A DNA stretch of 64,000 nucleotides from Oceanicola granulosus HTCC2516 (lineage in GTDB: Bacteria > Pseudomonadota > Alphaproteobacteria > Rhodobacterales > Rhodobacteraceae), in the NCBI RefSeq assembly GCF_000153305.1, contig NZ_CH724107.1, positions 2,263,117 through 2,327,116 on the forward strand, in the 5' to 3' direction. The notes below the pieces were generated by a model, which had not been told where the DNA came from, searched no databases, and saw only the letters and a program-made list of their open reading frames with translations. The position numbers were made by a program, and so were the translations under genes. Each line of letters opens with the position of its first letter. Position 1 is the first letter of the stretch. This document shows, piece after piece, positions 33,301 through 40,861 of the stretch.

Positions 33301-33755
33301 TGCCCGGCACCCTGCCGCTCGAGCGCGCGAACGTCGCGCTGAGCCTCTTCCCCGACCTGCCCGCCCCCGAGCGGCAGTCACTGCTGACCGACGCCGAGGC
33401 CGTCCTCTCCGCGCCTGGGCTGGCCGAATTGTTCGAAAAGGGCCTCGCCGAAGTCCCTGTTACGGCCACTCTCGCCGAGTTGAACGGCGCACGCCTCCAC
33501 GGCACTATCGACCTGCTGATCCCCGGCGAGCCGCTGCGGGTGATCGATTTCAAGACCAACCGACTCGTCCCGAAGACGCCCGAAGAGGTGCCCGAGGGAC
33601 TGTTGCGCCAGATGGGCGCCTATGCAGCGGCGCTCGGGCAGATCTATCCGGGCCGGGCGATCGAGACGGCGATCCTGTGGACCAGCACCGCCGAGCTCAT
33701 GCCCCTGCCCCACTCTCTCGTCATCGCCGCCTTGCTGCGCGCCGGCGCGCCTTGA
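30396..33755 (+). CDS. addA: Double-strand break repair helicase-nuclease AddA
   Basis: UvrD-like superfamily 1 helicase fused to a C-terminal nuclease, partner of AddB. Walker A is ANAGSGKTRVLTERVARLL near residue 25, motif II is HILVDEAQDTSPDQW, and motif VI is LLYVALTRAEKWLIV. The nuclease core is RLHGTIDLLI followed by VIDFKTNRLV. At 1119 residues it is full length. The GTG at 30396 has GAAGGAGG upstream and overlaps the addB stop. Confidence 0.96.
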   Translation: MRAWNEATRAQVEAADPANSTWLSANAGSGKTRVLTERVARLLLGGVDPQNILCLTFTKAAAAEMQNRLFHRLGSWAMMEAGKLREELSELGAAQPEELDEARRLFARAIETPGGLKIQTIHAFCAGVLRRFPLEAGISPRFTEMEDRAAALLRAEILDELAEADPAAVDGIARLYTGADIADLTGEITANRAAFLDPPNDDTLAAGFGAATGLTAAGIVRSHLGADVITLLGEVHRVCLGGGKNDTKAADKLAPLLGKREMDIPAFHVLCDVFLTGGKAKAPYSAKLTGFPTKAVRGSCAELMGRLDPVMQTVEDIRPAVIAQLAYERTRALYAFATPFCRAFETKKLSRGLLDFDDLILKTRALLEDRALAQWVLFRLDGGIDHILVDEAQDTSPDQWRVIERLTDELAAGRGAGEDRERTLFVVGDKKQSIYSFQGADAEMFEAKRELFTDRLATGGGKLHSQPLQFSFRSAAAILQLVDATFQGDLREGLDPVVYHRTFKTELPGRVDLWPVEPEAEKTDTDAPWYKPVDHVSEQHHDVKLARRVAEQIQTLINRKATIPVEKGGRILRRPIHEGDILILVQRRSTLFAEIIRACKKLGLRIAGADRLRVGAELAVRDLAALLRFLALPEDDLSLAAALRSPLFGWTEQELFTLAHHRRGLLWSALRDSDDHPETLKTLRDLRAQTDFLRPYDLLSRILIRHGGRQKLLDRLGAEAEDGIDALLAQALAYERSTVPSLTGFLSWMETEDVEVKRQMDEQGERIRVMTIHGAKGLEAPVVILPETGVRQTQSDTRSAIWPLEDVVAWRPSTDRLPAALQDARAKLVEAEERERRRLLYVALTRAEKWLIVCGAGKIGKEVGDSWYGMVEAGLERLGALPHPQPGGDGLRYETGDWSAPDLAPPEPDAAEPVAPPNFAPVALPPAALQTLSPSDLGGAKVLPGDPAGGDREAALERGNQVHLLLEHLPGTLPLERANVALSLFPDLPAPERQSLLTDAEAVLSAPGLAELFEKGLAEVPVTATLAELNGARLHGTIDLLIPGEPLRVIDFKTNRLVPKTPEEVPEGLLRQMGAYAAALGQIYPGRAIETAILWTSTAELMPLPHSLVIAALLRAGAP

Positions 33756-33815
33756 CGATACGGGGGGGCCTCCATAGGTTCCGTCCACAAGATATAGACG
33801 CCAAGGAGACCTCTC

Positions 33816-34136
33816 ATGGCAACCGTTGCAGTCACCGACGATACCTTCGACAGCGAAGTCCGTCAGTCCGATATTCCCGTCGTCGTCGACTTCTGGGCCG
33901 AATGGTGCGGCCCCTGTAAGCAGATCGGCCCCGCGCTGGAGGAGATCGCCGCCGAGATGGACGGCAAGGTCAAGATCGTGAAGGTCAACGTCGACGAGAA
34001 CCCGAACTCGCCGGCCCAGATGGGCATTCGCGGCATCCCCGCGCTGTTCATCTTCAAGGACGGCGAAGTGGTGTCGAACCGCGCCGGCGCCGCGCCCAAG
34101 GCGGCGCTGCAGGGGTGGATCCAGGACTCCATCTGA
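33816..34136 (+). CDS. trxA: Thioredoxin
   Basis: Cytoplasmic thiol-disulfide reductase of 106 residues. The active site is [12 protein letters not shown] (C31, C34), and the cis-proline loop is [19 protein letters not shown] precedes the ATG. It follows addA by 60 bases and ends a plus-strand run. A REP-like hairpin lies between it and the convergent gene. Confidence 0.97.
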   Translation: MATVAVTDDTFDSEVRQSDIPVVVDFWAEWCGPCKQIGPALEEIAAEMDGKVKIVKVNVDENPNSPAQMGIRGIPALFIFKDGEVVSNRAGAAPKAALQGWIQDSI

Positions 34137-34149
34137 TCGGTGCGCGAGT

Positions 34150-34177
34150 GGGGTGCGCAATGAATGCGCACCCTACG
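34150..34177 (-). repeat. REP-like palindrome with GTAG head (copy 1)
   Basis: Between convergent trxA and the next gene is a perfect nine-base inverted repeat (34151-34159 with 34165-34173). Read on the minus strand it is GTAG, then GGTGCGCA, a TTCAT loop and TGCGCACC. The GTAG tetranucleotide next to a palindrome is the hallmark of REP elements. A second copy with the same head and a TTCA loop but a different stem is at 40830-40854. The repeat supplies the TAG stop of the minus-strand gene. Confidence 0.6.
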
Positions 34178-35081
34178 GCCAGCCGTGGGTGTCGAGGCGC
34201 TTGCGGATGCGACGCTCGGCTTCGGGGCGGCCTGCATTGAGCGACATCCGTTGCCAGAACCACCAGACGTAGCCGGCATAGTCCGGCTCGGCCGATCGCA
34301 CCGCTTCGAAGGCGGCGGCGACACCGAGGCGTTCGACGCTGGCGGCGATGTGGTGGAAGTCCACCTTCGCGAACAGCACCGCGGGCTTGCCGAAGAAATA
34401 CCCGTTGAAGGCCGCCGACGAGTTCTGCGTCACCACGTAGTCGCAGCTCGCGAGCGCCTCCTCCATCATCCCCTCCGCCACCGTCACCCGCCCGCCGGCC
34501 AGCGCATCCAGCGCGGCGCGCTCCTCGGCGTCATAGCGCTCGCCGGGGTGCAGCGTGACGAGGATGTCGCGCTCGGGCTCCTGCTCCAGGGTGTGGCGGA
34601 GCATCTCGATCGGCGACATCGTCTGGAAGGTGCGCCGCTGGAGCAGCTTGCCCTGCAGTGGCACGTAGACGAAGCCGGCCCGCTCGGGCGCTGCCGCGGC
34701 CTCGCCGAAGAGGCGCTTGCGCCAGAAGCCGTAGAACCGCTCGGCGTCGGCCCGGTCGATCCTGGCGCCCTCGAAGCGCGCCCGCGCCACGTCCCACTCC
34801 CAGCGCGACGCACGCTTCTCGATCCGCCAGAACGGGTAGTGGTAGACCCTGCGGAAGGTCAGCCCGCGCGGCCCCGTCGGCTGTGCCATGTGGAACATCG
34901 ACCAGCCGCCCCTGGTCAGCGAGCGCGCGATCTCGACGTCGCTGTCGGGCAGGAAGTCGACGCGGTAGCCGGACGCTTCGAGCACGCCGGCGAGCTTGCC
35001 GATGAAGTTGTGCCGCCCTGCCCGCGCCGACCGGTGCAGACCATCCTCGAGGTAGAACGTCACGATGCGCGGCTCGGTCAT
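34173..35081 (-). CDS. Unknown protein resembling capsule-biosynthesis glycosyltransferases
   Basis: A 302-residue soluble protein without signal peptide or membrane helix. I cannot name it with certainty. Its second half looks like a GT-B nucleotide-sugar domain: [32 protein letters not shown], then [23 protein letters not shown]. That last pattern resembles the capsule/Kdo transferase (KpsS/KpsC) and LpxB-like folds. Tryptophans and arginines cluster in the first half ([15 protein letters not shown]). It is alone on its strand, divergent from hslV. A polysaccharide-related transferase is my best inference. Confidence 0.7.
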   Translation of the reverse strand: MTEPRIVTFYLEDGLHRSARAGRHNFIGKLAGVLEASGYRVDFLPDSDVEIARSLTRGGWSMFHMAQPTGPRGLTFRRVYHYPFWRIEKRASRWEWDVARARFEGARIDRADAERFYGFWRKRLFGEAAAAPERAGFVYVPLQGKLLQRRTFQTMSPIEMLRHTLEQEPERDILVTLHPGERYDAEERAALDALAGGRVTVAEGMMEEALASCDYVVTQNSSAAFNGYFFGKPAVLFAKVDFHHIAASVERLGVAAAFEAVRSAEPDYAGYVWWFWQRMSLNAGRPEAERRIRKRLDTHGWP

Positions 35082-35161
35082 GGCGCGAGGCTACCCGCCG
35101 CCGGCGCGCCTTGTCCATCGCCGGCCGGGGCTCCATATGTGGCCCAAACGAAAGGATCTTC

Positions 35162-35722
35162 ATGGCGGACTCTCAGTTTCCCGGCTGGCACGGCACCACG
35201 ATCATCGGGGTGCGCAAGGGCGGCGAGGTGGTCATCTCCGGCGACGGTCAGGTGAGCCTTGGCGACACGGTCATCAAGGGCACCGCGCGCAAGGTCCGGC
35301 GGCTGTCGCCGGGCGGCTACGACGTGATCGCCGGCTTCGCCGGCTCCACGGCCGACGCCTTCACGCTGCTCGAGCGGCTCGAGAAGAAGCTCGAGGCGAC
35401 GCCGGGCCAGCTGGCGCGGGCGTCGGTCGAGCTGGCGAAGGACTGGCGCACGGACAAGTACCTGCAGAAGCTCGAGGCGATGCTGATCGTGTCGGACGGC
35501 AAGGACATGTTCGTCATCACCGGCGCCGGCGACGTGCTCGAGCCCGAGCACGACGTCGCCGCCATCGGGTCGGGCGGGAACTACGCGCTCGCGGCGGGCC
35601 GGGCGCTGATGGACACGGAGCACGACGCCGAGGAGATCGCGCGGCGCGCCATGCAGATTGCGGCCGACATCTGCGTCTATACCAACGGCAACACGACGGT
35701 GGAGAAGCTCACCGCCTCCTAG
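35162..35722 (+). CDS. hslV: ATP-dependent protease peptidase subunit HslV
   Basis: Proteasome-like peptidase of the HslUV complex. The nucleophile threonine follows a short propeptide: [13 protein letters not shown], with T12 as the expected mature N-terminus. [14 protein letters not shown] and [16 protein letters not shown] are family motifs. I chose the ATG at 35162 (186 residues), which has AAAGGA upstream. Its ATPase hslU is not adjacent but about 8 kb downstream. The stop shares CTAG with the convergent phosphoesterase gene. Confidence 0.97.
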   Translation: MADSQFPGWHGTTIIGVRKGGEVVISGDGQVSLGDTVIKGTARKVRRLSPGGYDVIAGFAGSTADAFTLLERLEKKLEATPGQLARASVELAKDWRTDKYLQKLEAMLIVSDGKDMFVITGAGDVLEPEHDVAAIGSGGNYALAAGRALMDTEHDAEEIARRAMQIAADICVYTNGNTTVEKLTAS

Positions 35723-36510
35723 GGCTCGAGCTTGCTCCAGCCGGACTCGCCCCGGGCGTAGGTGACGCCGGCGTCCGGGGTGAACTCGGCGTCGTCGCCG
35801 GCGCTGTAGGAGGTAATCGCCACCTCGCCGTGGGCGACGTCGAGCAGGTTGAAGGTGTTCGGCTCGCCGCGCAGCCGGTCAGAGAGCGAGGTGCCGGCCT
35901 GCACGAACAGCAGGCCCGGCGCGGCGCGGAACGGGCGCACGATGGTGTTGTGCAGGTGCCCCGACAGCACGATGTCGGCGCCGCATTCCTCGAGCCGCGC
36001 CAGCGCCTCGTTCGCGCCGCGCATCAGCCGCTTGTCCACCTCCGGCCCGTGCTGGAGCGGATGGTGCAGCATCACGATGCGGACCCGGCGCTCGATGTTG
36101 GCGAAGGCGGCGCAGACCCGGTTGACCGTGCGCCGCGAGATGTGGCCGCGCTGCCAGGAGAACGGGTTGACGGTGTTGACCCCGGCGACGACGACGTTCT
36201 CGTTCTCGAAGTTCGGCTCGAGGTCGTCGGAGATCGCCTCCCGGTAGCGCTTCCAGGGCGCGAAGGCCCGGACCAGCAGGTTGTCGAGCGGCGTGTCGTG
36301 GTTGCCCGGCACGGCAAGCCAGGGCTGACCGATCTTCTCGAGAAACCGGCGCGCGCGCTCGAACTGGCCGACGCGGGCGCGCTGGGTGAAGTCGCCGGAG
36401 ATCGCGACGAGGTCGGGCGCGAGCTTGTCGACGCTGCGCAGAAGCGGGGCCTCCAGTTCGGCTCTGTCCCGGCCGAAATGCAGGTCGGAGAGGTGCAGGA
36501 TCCGGCTCAT
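35719..36510 (-). CDS. Calcineurin-like metallophosphoesterase
   Basis: A 263-residue phosphoesterase with all dimetal motifs: [12 protein letters not shown] (D-x-H), [10 protein letters not shown] (GD), AVPGNHDTP (GNHD), MLHHPLQHG (H), LSGHLHNT (GHxH). The architecture resembles the CpdA/cyclic-nucleotide and lipid-headgroup phosphoesterases, so the substrate stays open. The ATG at 36510 overlaps the stop of the upstream lipid-kinase gene as ATGA. It is the third gene of a coupled operon with the SDR-VKOR fusion and the kinase. Confidence 0.92.
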   Translation of the reverse strand: MSRILHLSDLHFGRDRAELEAPLLRSVDKLAPDLVAISGDFTQRARVGQFERARRFLEKIGQPWLAVPGNHDTPLDNLLVRAFAPWKRYREAISDDLEPNFENENVVVAGVNTVNPFSWQRGHISRRTVNRVCAAFANIERRVRIVMLHHPLQHGPEVDKRLMRGANEALARLEECGADIVLSGHLHNTIVRPFRAAPGLLFVQAGTSLSDRLRGEPNTFNLLDVAHGEVAITSYSAGDDAEFTPDAGVTYARGESGWSKLEP

Positions 36511-37460
36511 GTCGCCTCGTGCGCCTGGGGCAGGACGATCCGCAGCGGCGCGCGCGACATCTCGAAGGAGATCGGCCCCTCCTCCCACCGCTTCTCGCCG
36601 TCATAGGCGATCAGCACGCGGCGGCGCTTGTGGACCTCGAGGGTCATCCTCGGCACCTGGTAGAAATCGTAATCCCGCCCCTCCTCGATCCGGCGCAAGG
36701 TCAGGCGGGCGGTGAGCTTGAACAGGTCCCACCGCGTTTCGGCCTTGGCGACGAGCACGGCGAACTTGTCGTCGGAGATCGCCTTCACCCCCTTCAGCCC
36801 GAACCGTTCGAGCTGGTAGGCGGAGCGGCCGACGAAAATCAGCGCCGTGCGCCGCTTGCGGGGTCCGTCGCCGAGGTCGATGGTCACTTCCCACGGCCTC
36901 TTGAACTTCAGGAACGTCCGCAGCACCGACCAGTGCGCGGCGATCCGGCGGCGGCCCCAGCGCTTGTAGACGGATTCGCGCTCGCGCAGGATCGTTGGGT
37001 AGATGCCGAGGCTGGCGTTGTTGAGGAACGGCTGGCCATTGACCGTCCCGATGCGGATGTCGCGCGCCTGCCCCTCGAGGATCTGGCGAGCGGCCTCTTC
37101 CGGCTCTTCCGAGTAGCCGAGACCGCGGGCGAAGAAGTTGAACGTGCCGAGCGGCAGCACGGCCATCGGGATGCCGGTGCCGAGCATCTCGGAGGCGACG
37201 GCGCAGGTCGTCCCGTCGCCGCCGGCCGAGACGACGAGGCTGGCGTCGGAGCGGATCGACTCGCGCAGCGGCCGGTCGGGCTTCCACTCGCAGATGTGCG
37301 CCTGCGCGCCGAGCACCTCCCCCGCCGCCTCGATGGCGGCCCGGTCGCGCGAGTTGCGGCCCGACTTCGGGTTGACGAGCAGGCAGATCGGGCCTTCGCT
37401 TGGAGCGCTGCCACTCGGTCGCGGCGTCTCGGGGGGCGTGTGCATGTTCACCTCTGTCAC
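36507..37460 (-). CDS. Diacylglycerol/lipid kinase family protein
   Basis: A 317-residue member of the DAG-kinase catalytic family, which includes lipid, sphingosine and NAD kinase-like enzymes. Motifs are ICLLVNPKSGRNSRD, VVSAGGDGTTCAVASEML and AVLPLGTFNFFARGLGY. These bind ATP and metal and match bacterial lipid kinases. A GTG at 37460 overlaps the upstream stop as GTGA; an ATG at 37445 is an alternative start. It lies between the SDR-VKOR fusion and the phosphoesterase in a coupled operon, so a shared membrane-lipid or glycolipid task is possible. Confidence 0.9.
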   Translation of the reverse strand: MTEVNMHTPPETPRPSGSAPSEGPICLLVNPKSGRNSRDRAAIEAAGEVLGAQAHICEWKPDRPLRESIRSDASLVVSAGGDGTTCAVASEMLGTGIPMAVLPLGTFNFFARGLGYSEEPEEAARQILEGQARDIRIGTVNGQPFLNNASLGIYPTILRERESVYKRWGRRRIAAHWSVLRTFLKFKRPWEVTIDLGDGPRKRRTALIFVGRSAYQLERFGLKGVKAISDDKFAVLVAKAETRWDLFKLTARLTLRRIEEGRDYDFYQVPRMTLEVHKRRRVLIAYDGEKRWEEGPISFEMSRAPLRIVLPQAHEAT

Positions 37461-39934
37461 CTCACGAACCGCTGCCAGCTGCCGTAGGTCGAGTTGCCCA
37501 CGTCACCGCGCGGGATGCTCAGCGCGATCAGCGCGAGGCCGAACAGCGCCTCGACGAGCAGCAGGCCGAAGCCGGCGCCGGTCATGAACGGCGCGAACAG
37601 CAGCACGACGCCGAGCAGCACGTTGAGGAACCGCGCCAGCCGCGCGACGGCGGCGAGGGCGGCGGCGGAGACGGTCAGCACCAGCGCGCCGACCACGTGG
37701 TTGACGGCGGCGAGGCCGTTGTCCCAGCCGATCAGGAGCGGCGACAGCATGAGCAGCACGGCCAGCGCCATCGAGGCGCCGAGGGTCCAGGGGAAGGTCA
37801 TGCCGCCGGAGAGCATCTCCTTGATGATGACCTTGGGCGGGCGGTTGAAGTCGTCCTCGCTCTGGTCGTCCGGCCCCTCGTCGGTGTCGCCCAGGAAGAA
37901 CACCTTGAGCCACGGCTGCCCGGCCCGGTGGCGGCGGCGCAGGAACTGGCCCGTCGCGACGAGCTCGTCGACCGAGTAGGGGATCTGGATCAGCATCGCG
38001 GCGGCGGCGACGAGGCAGAGCGCGCAATAGGTGCCGATCAGGATCGGCTGGATCACGATGAAGAAGATCGACACCGCGCCCAGCGGCACGATCATGATCC
38101 CGAAGATCACCGTCAGCCACGGCATCGTCCGCCAGCGCCGGCTCGAGCCGATCACGCCCACGACGATCTCGAGCGCGTAGGTGAGCGCGCCGAGGCCGGC
38201 GTCGGGCACCGGCCACGATTCGGAGACGGAGGAGGTCACGACGGACTCGCTGCCATTCTTGCCCGGCTCCGTGCCGGGGAAGAACGGATCCCACACGCCG
38301 TCGATCGTCTCGAGCTGGTAGGCGGTCAGGTAGCGCGAGATCAGCAGGCCGACGATGGCGAGGATGATGACGGGGATGCGCTGGAACCAGTCGGAGGGCG
38401 AATAGCTCCAACCCTTGGGAATGGTCGGGCCGGTCATCAGCGCGGTCGGCGAGACGCCCGGCGGCGGGCCGACGGCGAGAGCGAGGATCGGGATCAGCAT
38501 CCCGATCAGCGTCGCATTGAGATAGCCCGCGCCGTTCTCGGTCCAGAACAGCAGCGGCGCGAACATCACCCACACCCCGACCGCCGCGGCGACCCAGCGC
38601 GCGAGCCCGTTGCGCCAGGACAGAGCCAGAAGCGACGCGACGATCAGCACCGTGCCCGCGACCATGTCGCTCAGGATCATGCCGACATGGTTGTAGCCCA
38701 GGAGCGGCGGCGAGGTCAGCAGCCAGACGCCGAGCCCCGCATTGACCCAGTGCGCCCACAGCCCCTGCCGGTGCCGCCACTGCACCTCGGCCTCGTAATC
38801 CTGCCGCAGCTTGTCGGGATCGTCGACGCGCTCTTCGGCGGAGCGCATCCAGATCGGCAGACGGATCTTGTTGGCGCGATACCAGCCGGGCGGATCGGAC
38901 TTGAGGTTGGCGACGATCTTCTCGAGCCCATCGCTGATATGGTGCTCGGGCTCCCAGTCGAGCAACTCGCGGGCGCGGTCGATGTCGAGGCTGAAGTGGT
39001 CGCTCGCGAGGTCGATCATGAACGGCCGGATGAACGGCGCCTCGCCCTCGTCGAGCGCATCGGGGATCACCGGCTCGGCCCTCGTCTCGATCCAGGCGCC
39101 GACCTTCGCGAGCGGCTTGGGCAGGCTGATCGTCCGCCACGTGTCTTCGCCGTGGATCAGCGCGCCGATGCGGTTCTGCAGCGCCCGGTAGCCCATCGGC
39201 TGCGGCTCGCCCACGAGGATCGCGCAATCATCGGGCAGCTCGGCGCGGCGGTCGACCACCCGGCGCATGGCGTCGCGCATGTCGTCGGCGTGGATGAAGG
39301 CCTGCCCCGCGTCGAGGTTGCCGGCGTAGACGTGGCTCTTGATGTCACGCTCGTAGATCCGCGCGATCTGCTGGGTCAGGGTCGGGACGGCGGTCTCGTC
39401 GTCGTAGAGCCCGGCAAGGTGGAGCCGCACCGTCTTGATCCCGCCGCGCTCCTCGCGGATCACCTTCTCGGCCTCCGCCTTGGATTGCGGGTAGGCCCAG
39501 TCGGGCGAGACGGGCGTGTCCTCGTCGATCCGCTCGCCGACGTCGCCGGCCTCGTGGATCAGCATGGTGCCGGAATAGACGAACTGCTCGACGTCGAACT
39601 CCTGCAGGTGGCGCAACAGCCGCCGCGTGCCCTCGACGTTGACCTCGTCGTAAAGGGGAGACTTCTCGCCGGTGAAGTCGAAGTAGGCGGCGAGGTGGAT
39701 CACCGAGGCGATCTTGCTGCCGTGCCGCTCCTTCAGCTTGCGGAAGGCGAGCTCCATGGAGGCGTCGTCGGTGAGGTCGCCTTCGACCATCTCGCACGGG
39801 TCGGTGTCGTCGGCACTGCGATCGAAGCCGACGACGCGGTAGTCGGGCTCGAGCGCCTCGACGAGCGCCGTGCCGACGGCGCCGCCGGCGCCGGTGATGA
39901 AGACGAGGGGTTTTTGCTGGTCGATCTGAGGCAT
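37457..39934 (-). CDS. SDR epimerase / SPW-repeat / VKOR membrane fusion
   Basis: An 825-residue fusion. Residues 1-345 are a cytoplasmic extended SDR with NAD-binding GAGGAVG (15-21) and YxxxK (Y148, K152). Residues 396-490 are membrane helices of the SPW-repeat type (HWVNAGLGVWLLTSPP, VGVWVMFAPLLFW). Residues 515-665 look like a vitamin K epoxide reductase domain with CxxC in GTYCALC (C637, C640). The preceding loop (about 545-585) has no cysteine, unlike canonical VKOR. Further SPW-like helices are at 715-805 (MLSPLLIGW, LLFAPFMTG). It is the first gene of a coupled operon with the lipid kinase and phosphoesterase. The substrate is unknown; a membrane redox enzyme using NAD(P)H is inference. 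Confidence 0.83.
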   Translation of the reverse strand: MPQIDQQKPLVFITGAGGAVGTALVEALEPDYRVVGFDRSADDTDPCEMVEGDLTDDASMELAFRKLKERHGSKIASVIHLAAYFDFTGEKSPLYDEVNVEGTRRLLRHLQEFDVEQFVYSGTMLIHEAGDVGERIDEDTPVSPDWAYPQSKAEAEKVIREERGGIKTVRLHLAGLYDDETAVPTLTQQIARIYERDIKSHVYAGNLDAGQAFIHADDMRDAMRRVVDRRAELPDDCAILVGEPQPMGYRALQNRIGALIHGEDTWRTISLPKPLAKVGAWIETRAEPVIPDALDEGEAPFIRPFMIDLASDHFSLDIDRARELLDWEPEHHISDGLEKIVANLKSDPPGWYRANKIRLPIWMRSAEERVDDPDKLRQDYEAEVQWRHRQGLWAHWVNAGLGVWLLTSPPLLGYNHVGMILSDMVAGTVLIVASLLALSWRNGLARWVAAAVGVWVMFAPLLFWTENGAGYLNATLIGMLIPILALAVGPPPGVSPTALMTGPTIPKGWSYSPSDWFQRIPVIILAIVGLLISRYLTAYQLETIDGVWDPFFPGTEPGKNGSESVVTSSVSESWPVPDAGLGALTYALEIVVGVIGSSRRWRTMPWLTVIFGIMIVPLGAVSIFFIVIQPILIGTYCALCLVAAAAMLIQIPYSVDELVATGQFLRRRHRAGQPWLKVFFLGDTDEGPDDQSEDDFNRPPKVIIKEMLSGGMTFPWTLGASMALAVLLMLSPLLIGWDNGLAAVNHVVGALVLTVSAAALAAVARLARFLNVLLGVVLLFAPFMTGAGFGLLLVEALFGLALIALSIPRGDVGNSTYGSWQRFVR

Positions 39935-40033
39935 GTCGCCTGACAACGCGGCGACTGGCGGGATGGATGCATGTTGAACCGGCCGATCTGCGAAATTCTT
40001 GCGCCGCCGCGTCGGCCCGTGCAACCTCGGCCC

Positions 40034-40822
40034 ATGAAGCCCCTTCTGTTCCTGCTGCTCCCTGGCGCAGCCGCCGCCGCGCCGCTCGACTGCCTGATCG
40101 AGCCGCGCGCCATCGTCGAGATCGCCGCGGCCGACGAAGGGCGGATCGAGGAGGTGCTCGTCGCGCGGGGCGACAGGGTCGCGGAGGGCGACGTTCTGGT
40201 GCGGCTCGACGACGAGATGCAGCGTCTGCAGCTCGCCACCGTCCGGAGCCGCGCGGAGTCCGACCTCGAGGTCCGCGCCGGCGAGACCCGGCTCGAGCTG
40301 CGCGAGACGGAGCTCGCCCGCGCCACCCAGCTCGCCGCGCGCAATGCCGGCGCGGCGACGGCCGTGGACGAGGCGCGCATCGAGGTGGCGCTGACGGAGA
40401 TCGCCATCGAGGAGGCCCGGCTGGCCCGGACCCTTGCCGGGATCGAGGCGGAGCAGGCGGAGGCCCTGCTCGAGCGGCGGGTGGTGCGCAGCCCCTCCGA
40501 CGGCATCGTCGTCGCCGTCGAGGCGGCGCGGGGCGAGTATGCCGGCCAGCAGGCGATCCTCGTGACGCTGGCGCAGATCGACCCGCTGCACGTGGAAGTC
40601 TTCGCGCCGCCGCAATATTTCAACCGGCTCTCGCTCGGCGACAGTTACATGGTGCGCCAGACCACCCCGCTCGAGGGCGCGTACATGGCGACGGTTTCGG
40701 TGGTCGATCAGATCTTCGACGCCGCCTCCAACACCTTCGGCGTGCGGCTCGACCTGCCCAACCCCGACGGCACCATCCCCGCCGGCACCCGCTGCACCGT
40801 CGACTTCGACCTGCCCGAGTGA
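40034..40822 (+). CDS. HlyD/RND-type periplasmic adaptor protein
   Basis: A 262-residue membrane-fusion-type protein with a signal peptide (MKPLLFLLLPGAAAAAP). The lipoyl/barrel-sandwich halves are EIAAADEGRIEEVLVARGDRV and VVRSPSDGIVVAVEAARGEY, separated by a helical hairpin (about 75-150) rich in leucine, alanine and arginine. The C-terminal beta barrel follows. No pump or ATPase gene is next to it, and it is shorter than typical HlyD proteins. The ATG at 40034 is preferred because it begins the signal peptide. It is divergent from the SDR-VKOR gene. Confidence 0.85.
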   Translation: MKPLLFLLLPGAAAAAPLDCLIEPRAIVEIAAADEGRIEEVLVARGDRVAEGDVLVRLDDEMQRLQLATVRSRAESDLEVRAGETRLELRETELARATQLAARNAGAATAVDEARIEVALTEIAIEEARLARTLAGIEAEQAEALLERRVVRSPSDGIVVAVEAARGEYAGQQAILVTLAQIDPLHVEVFAPPQYFNRLSLGDSYMVRQTTPLEGAYMATVSVVDQIFDAASNTFGVRLDLPNPDGTIPAGTRCTVDFDLPE

Positions 40823-40829
40823 ACCGCGC

Positions 40830-40854
40830 TGGCCGGGCTGAAGCCCGGCCTACG
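40830..40854 (-). repeat. REP-like palindrome with GTAG head (copy 2)
   Basis: In the 39-base gap between two convergent genes lies GGCCGGGC (40831-40838), TGAA, GCCCGGCC (40843-40850). Read on the minus strand it is GTAG, GCCGGGC, TTCA, GCCCGGC: the same GTAG head and TTCA loop as the element at 34150, with a different stem. It may also stop transcription from both sides, though no T tract is present. Confidence 0.6.
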
Positions 40855-40861
40855 GGCGGTG

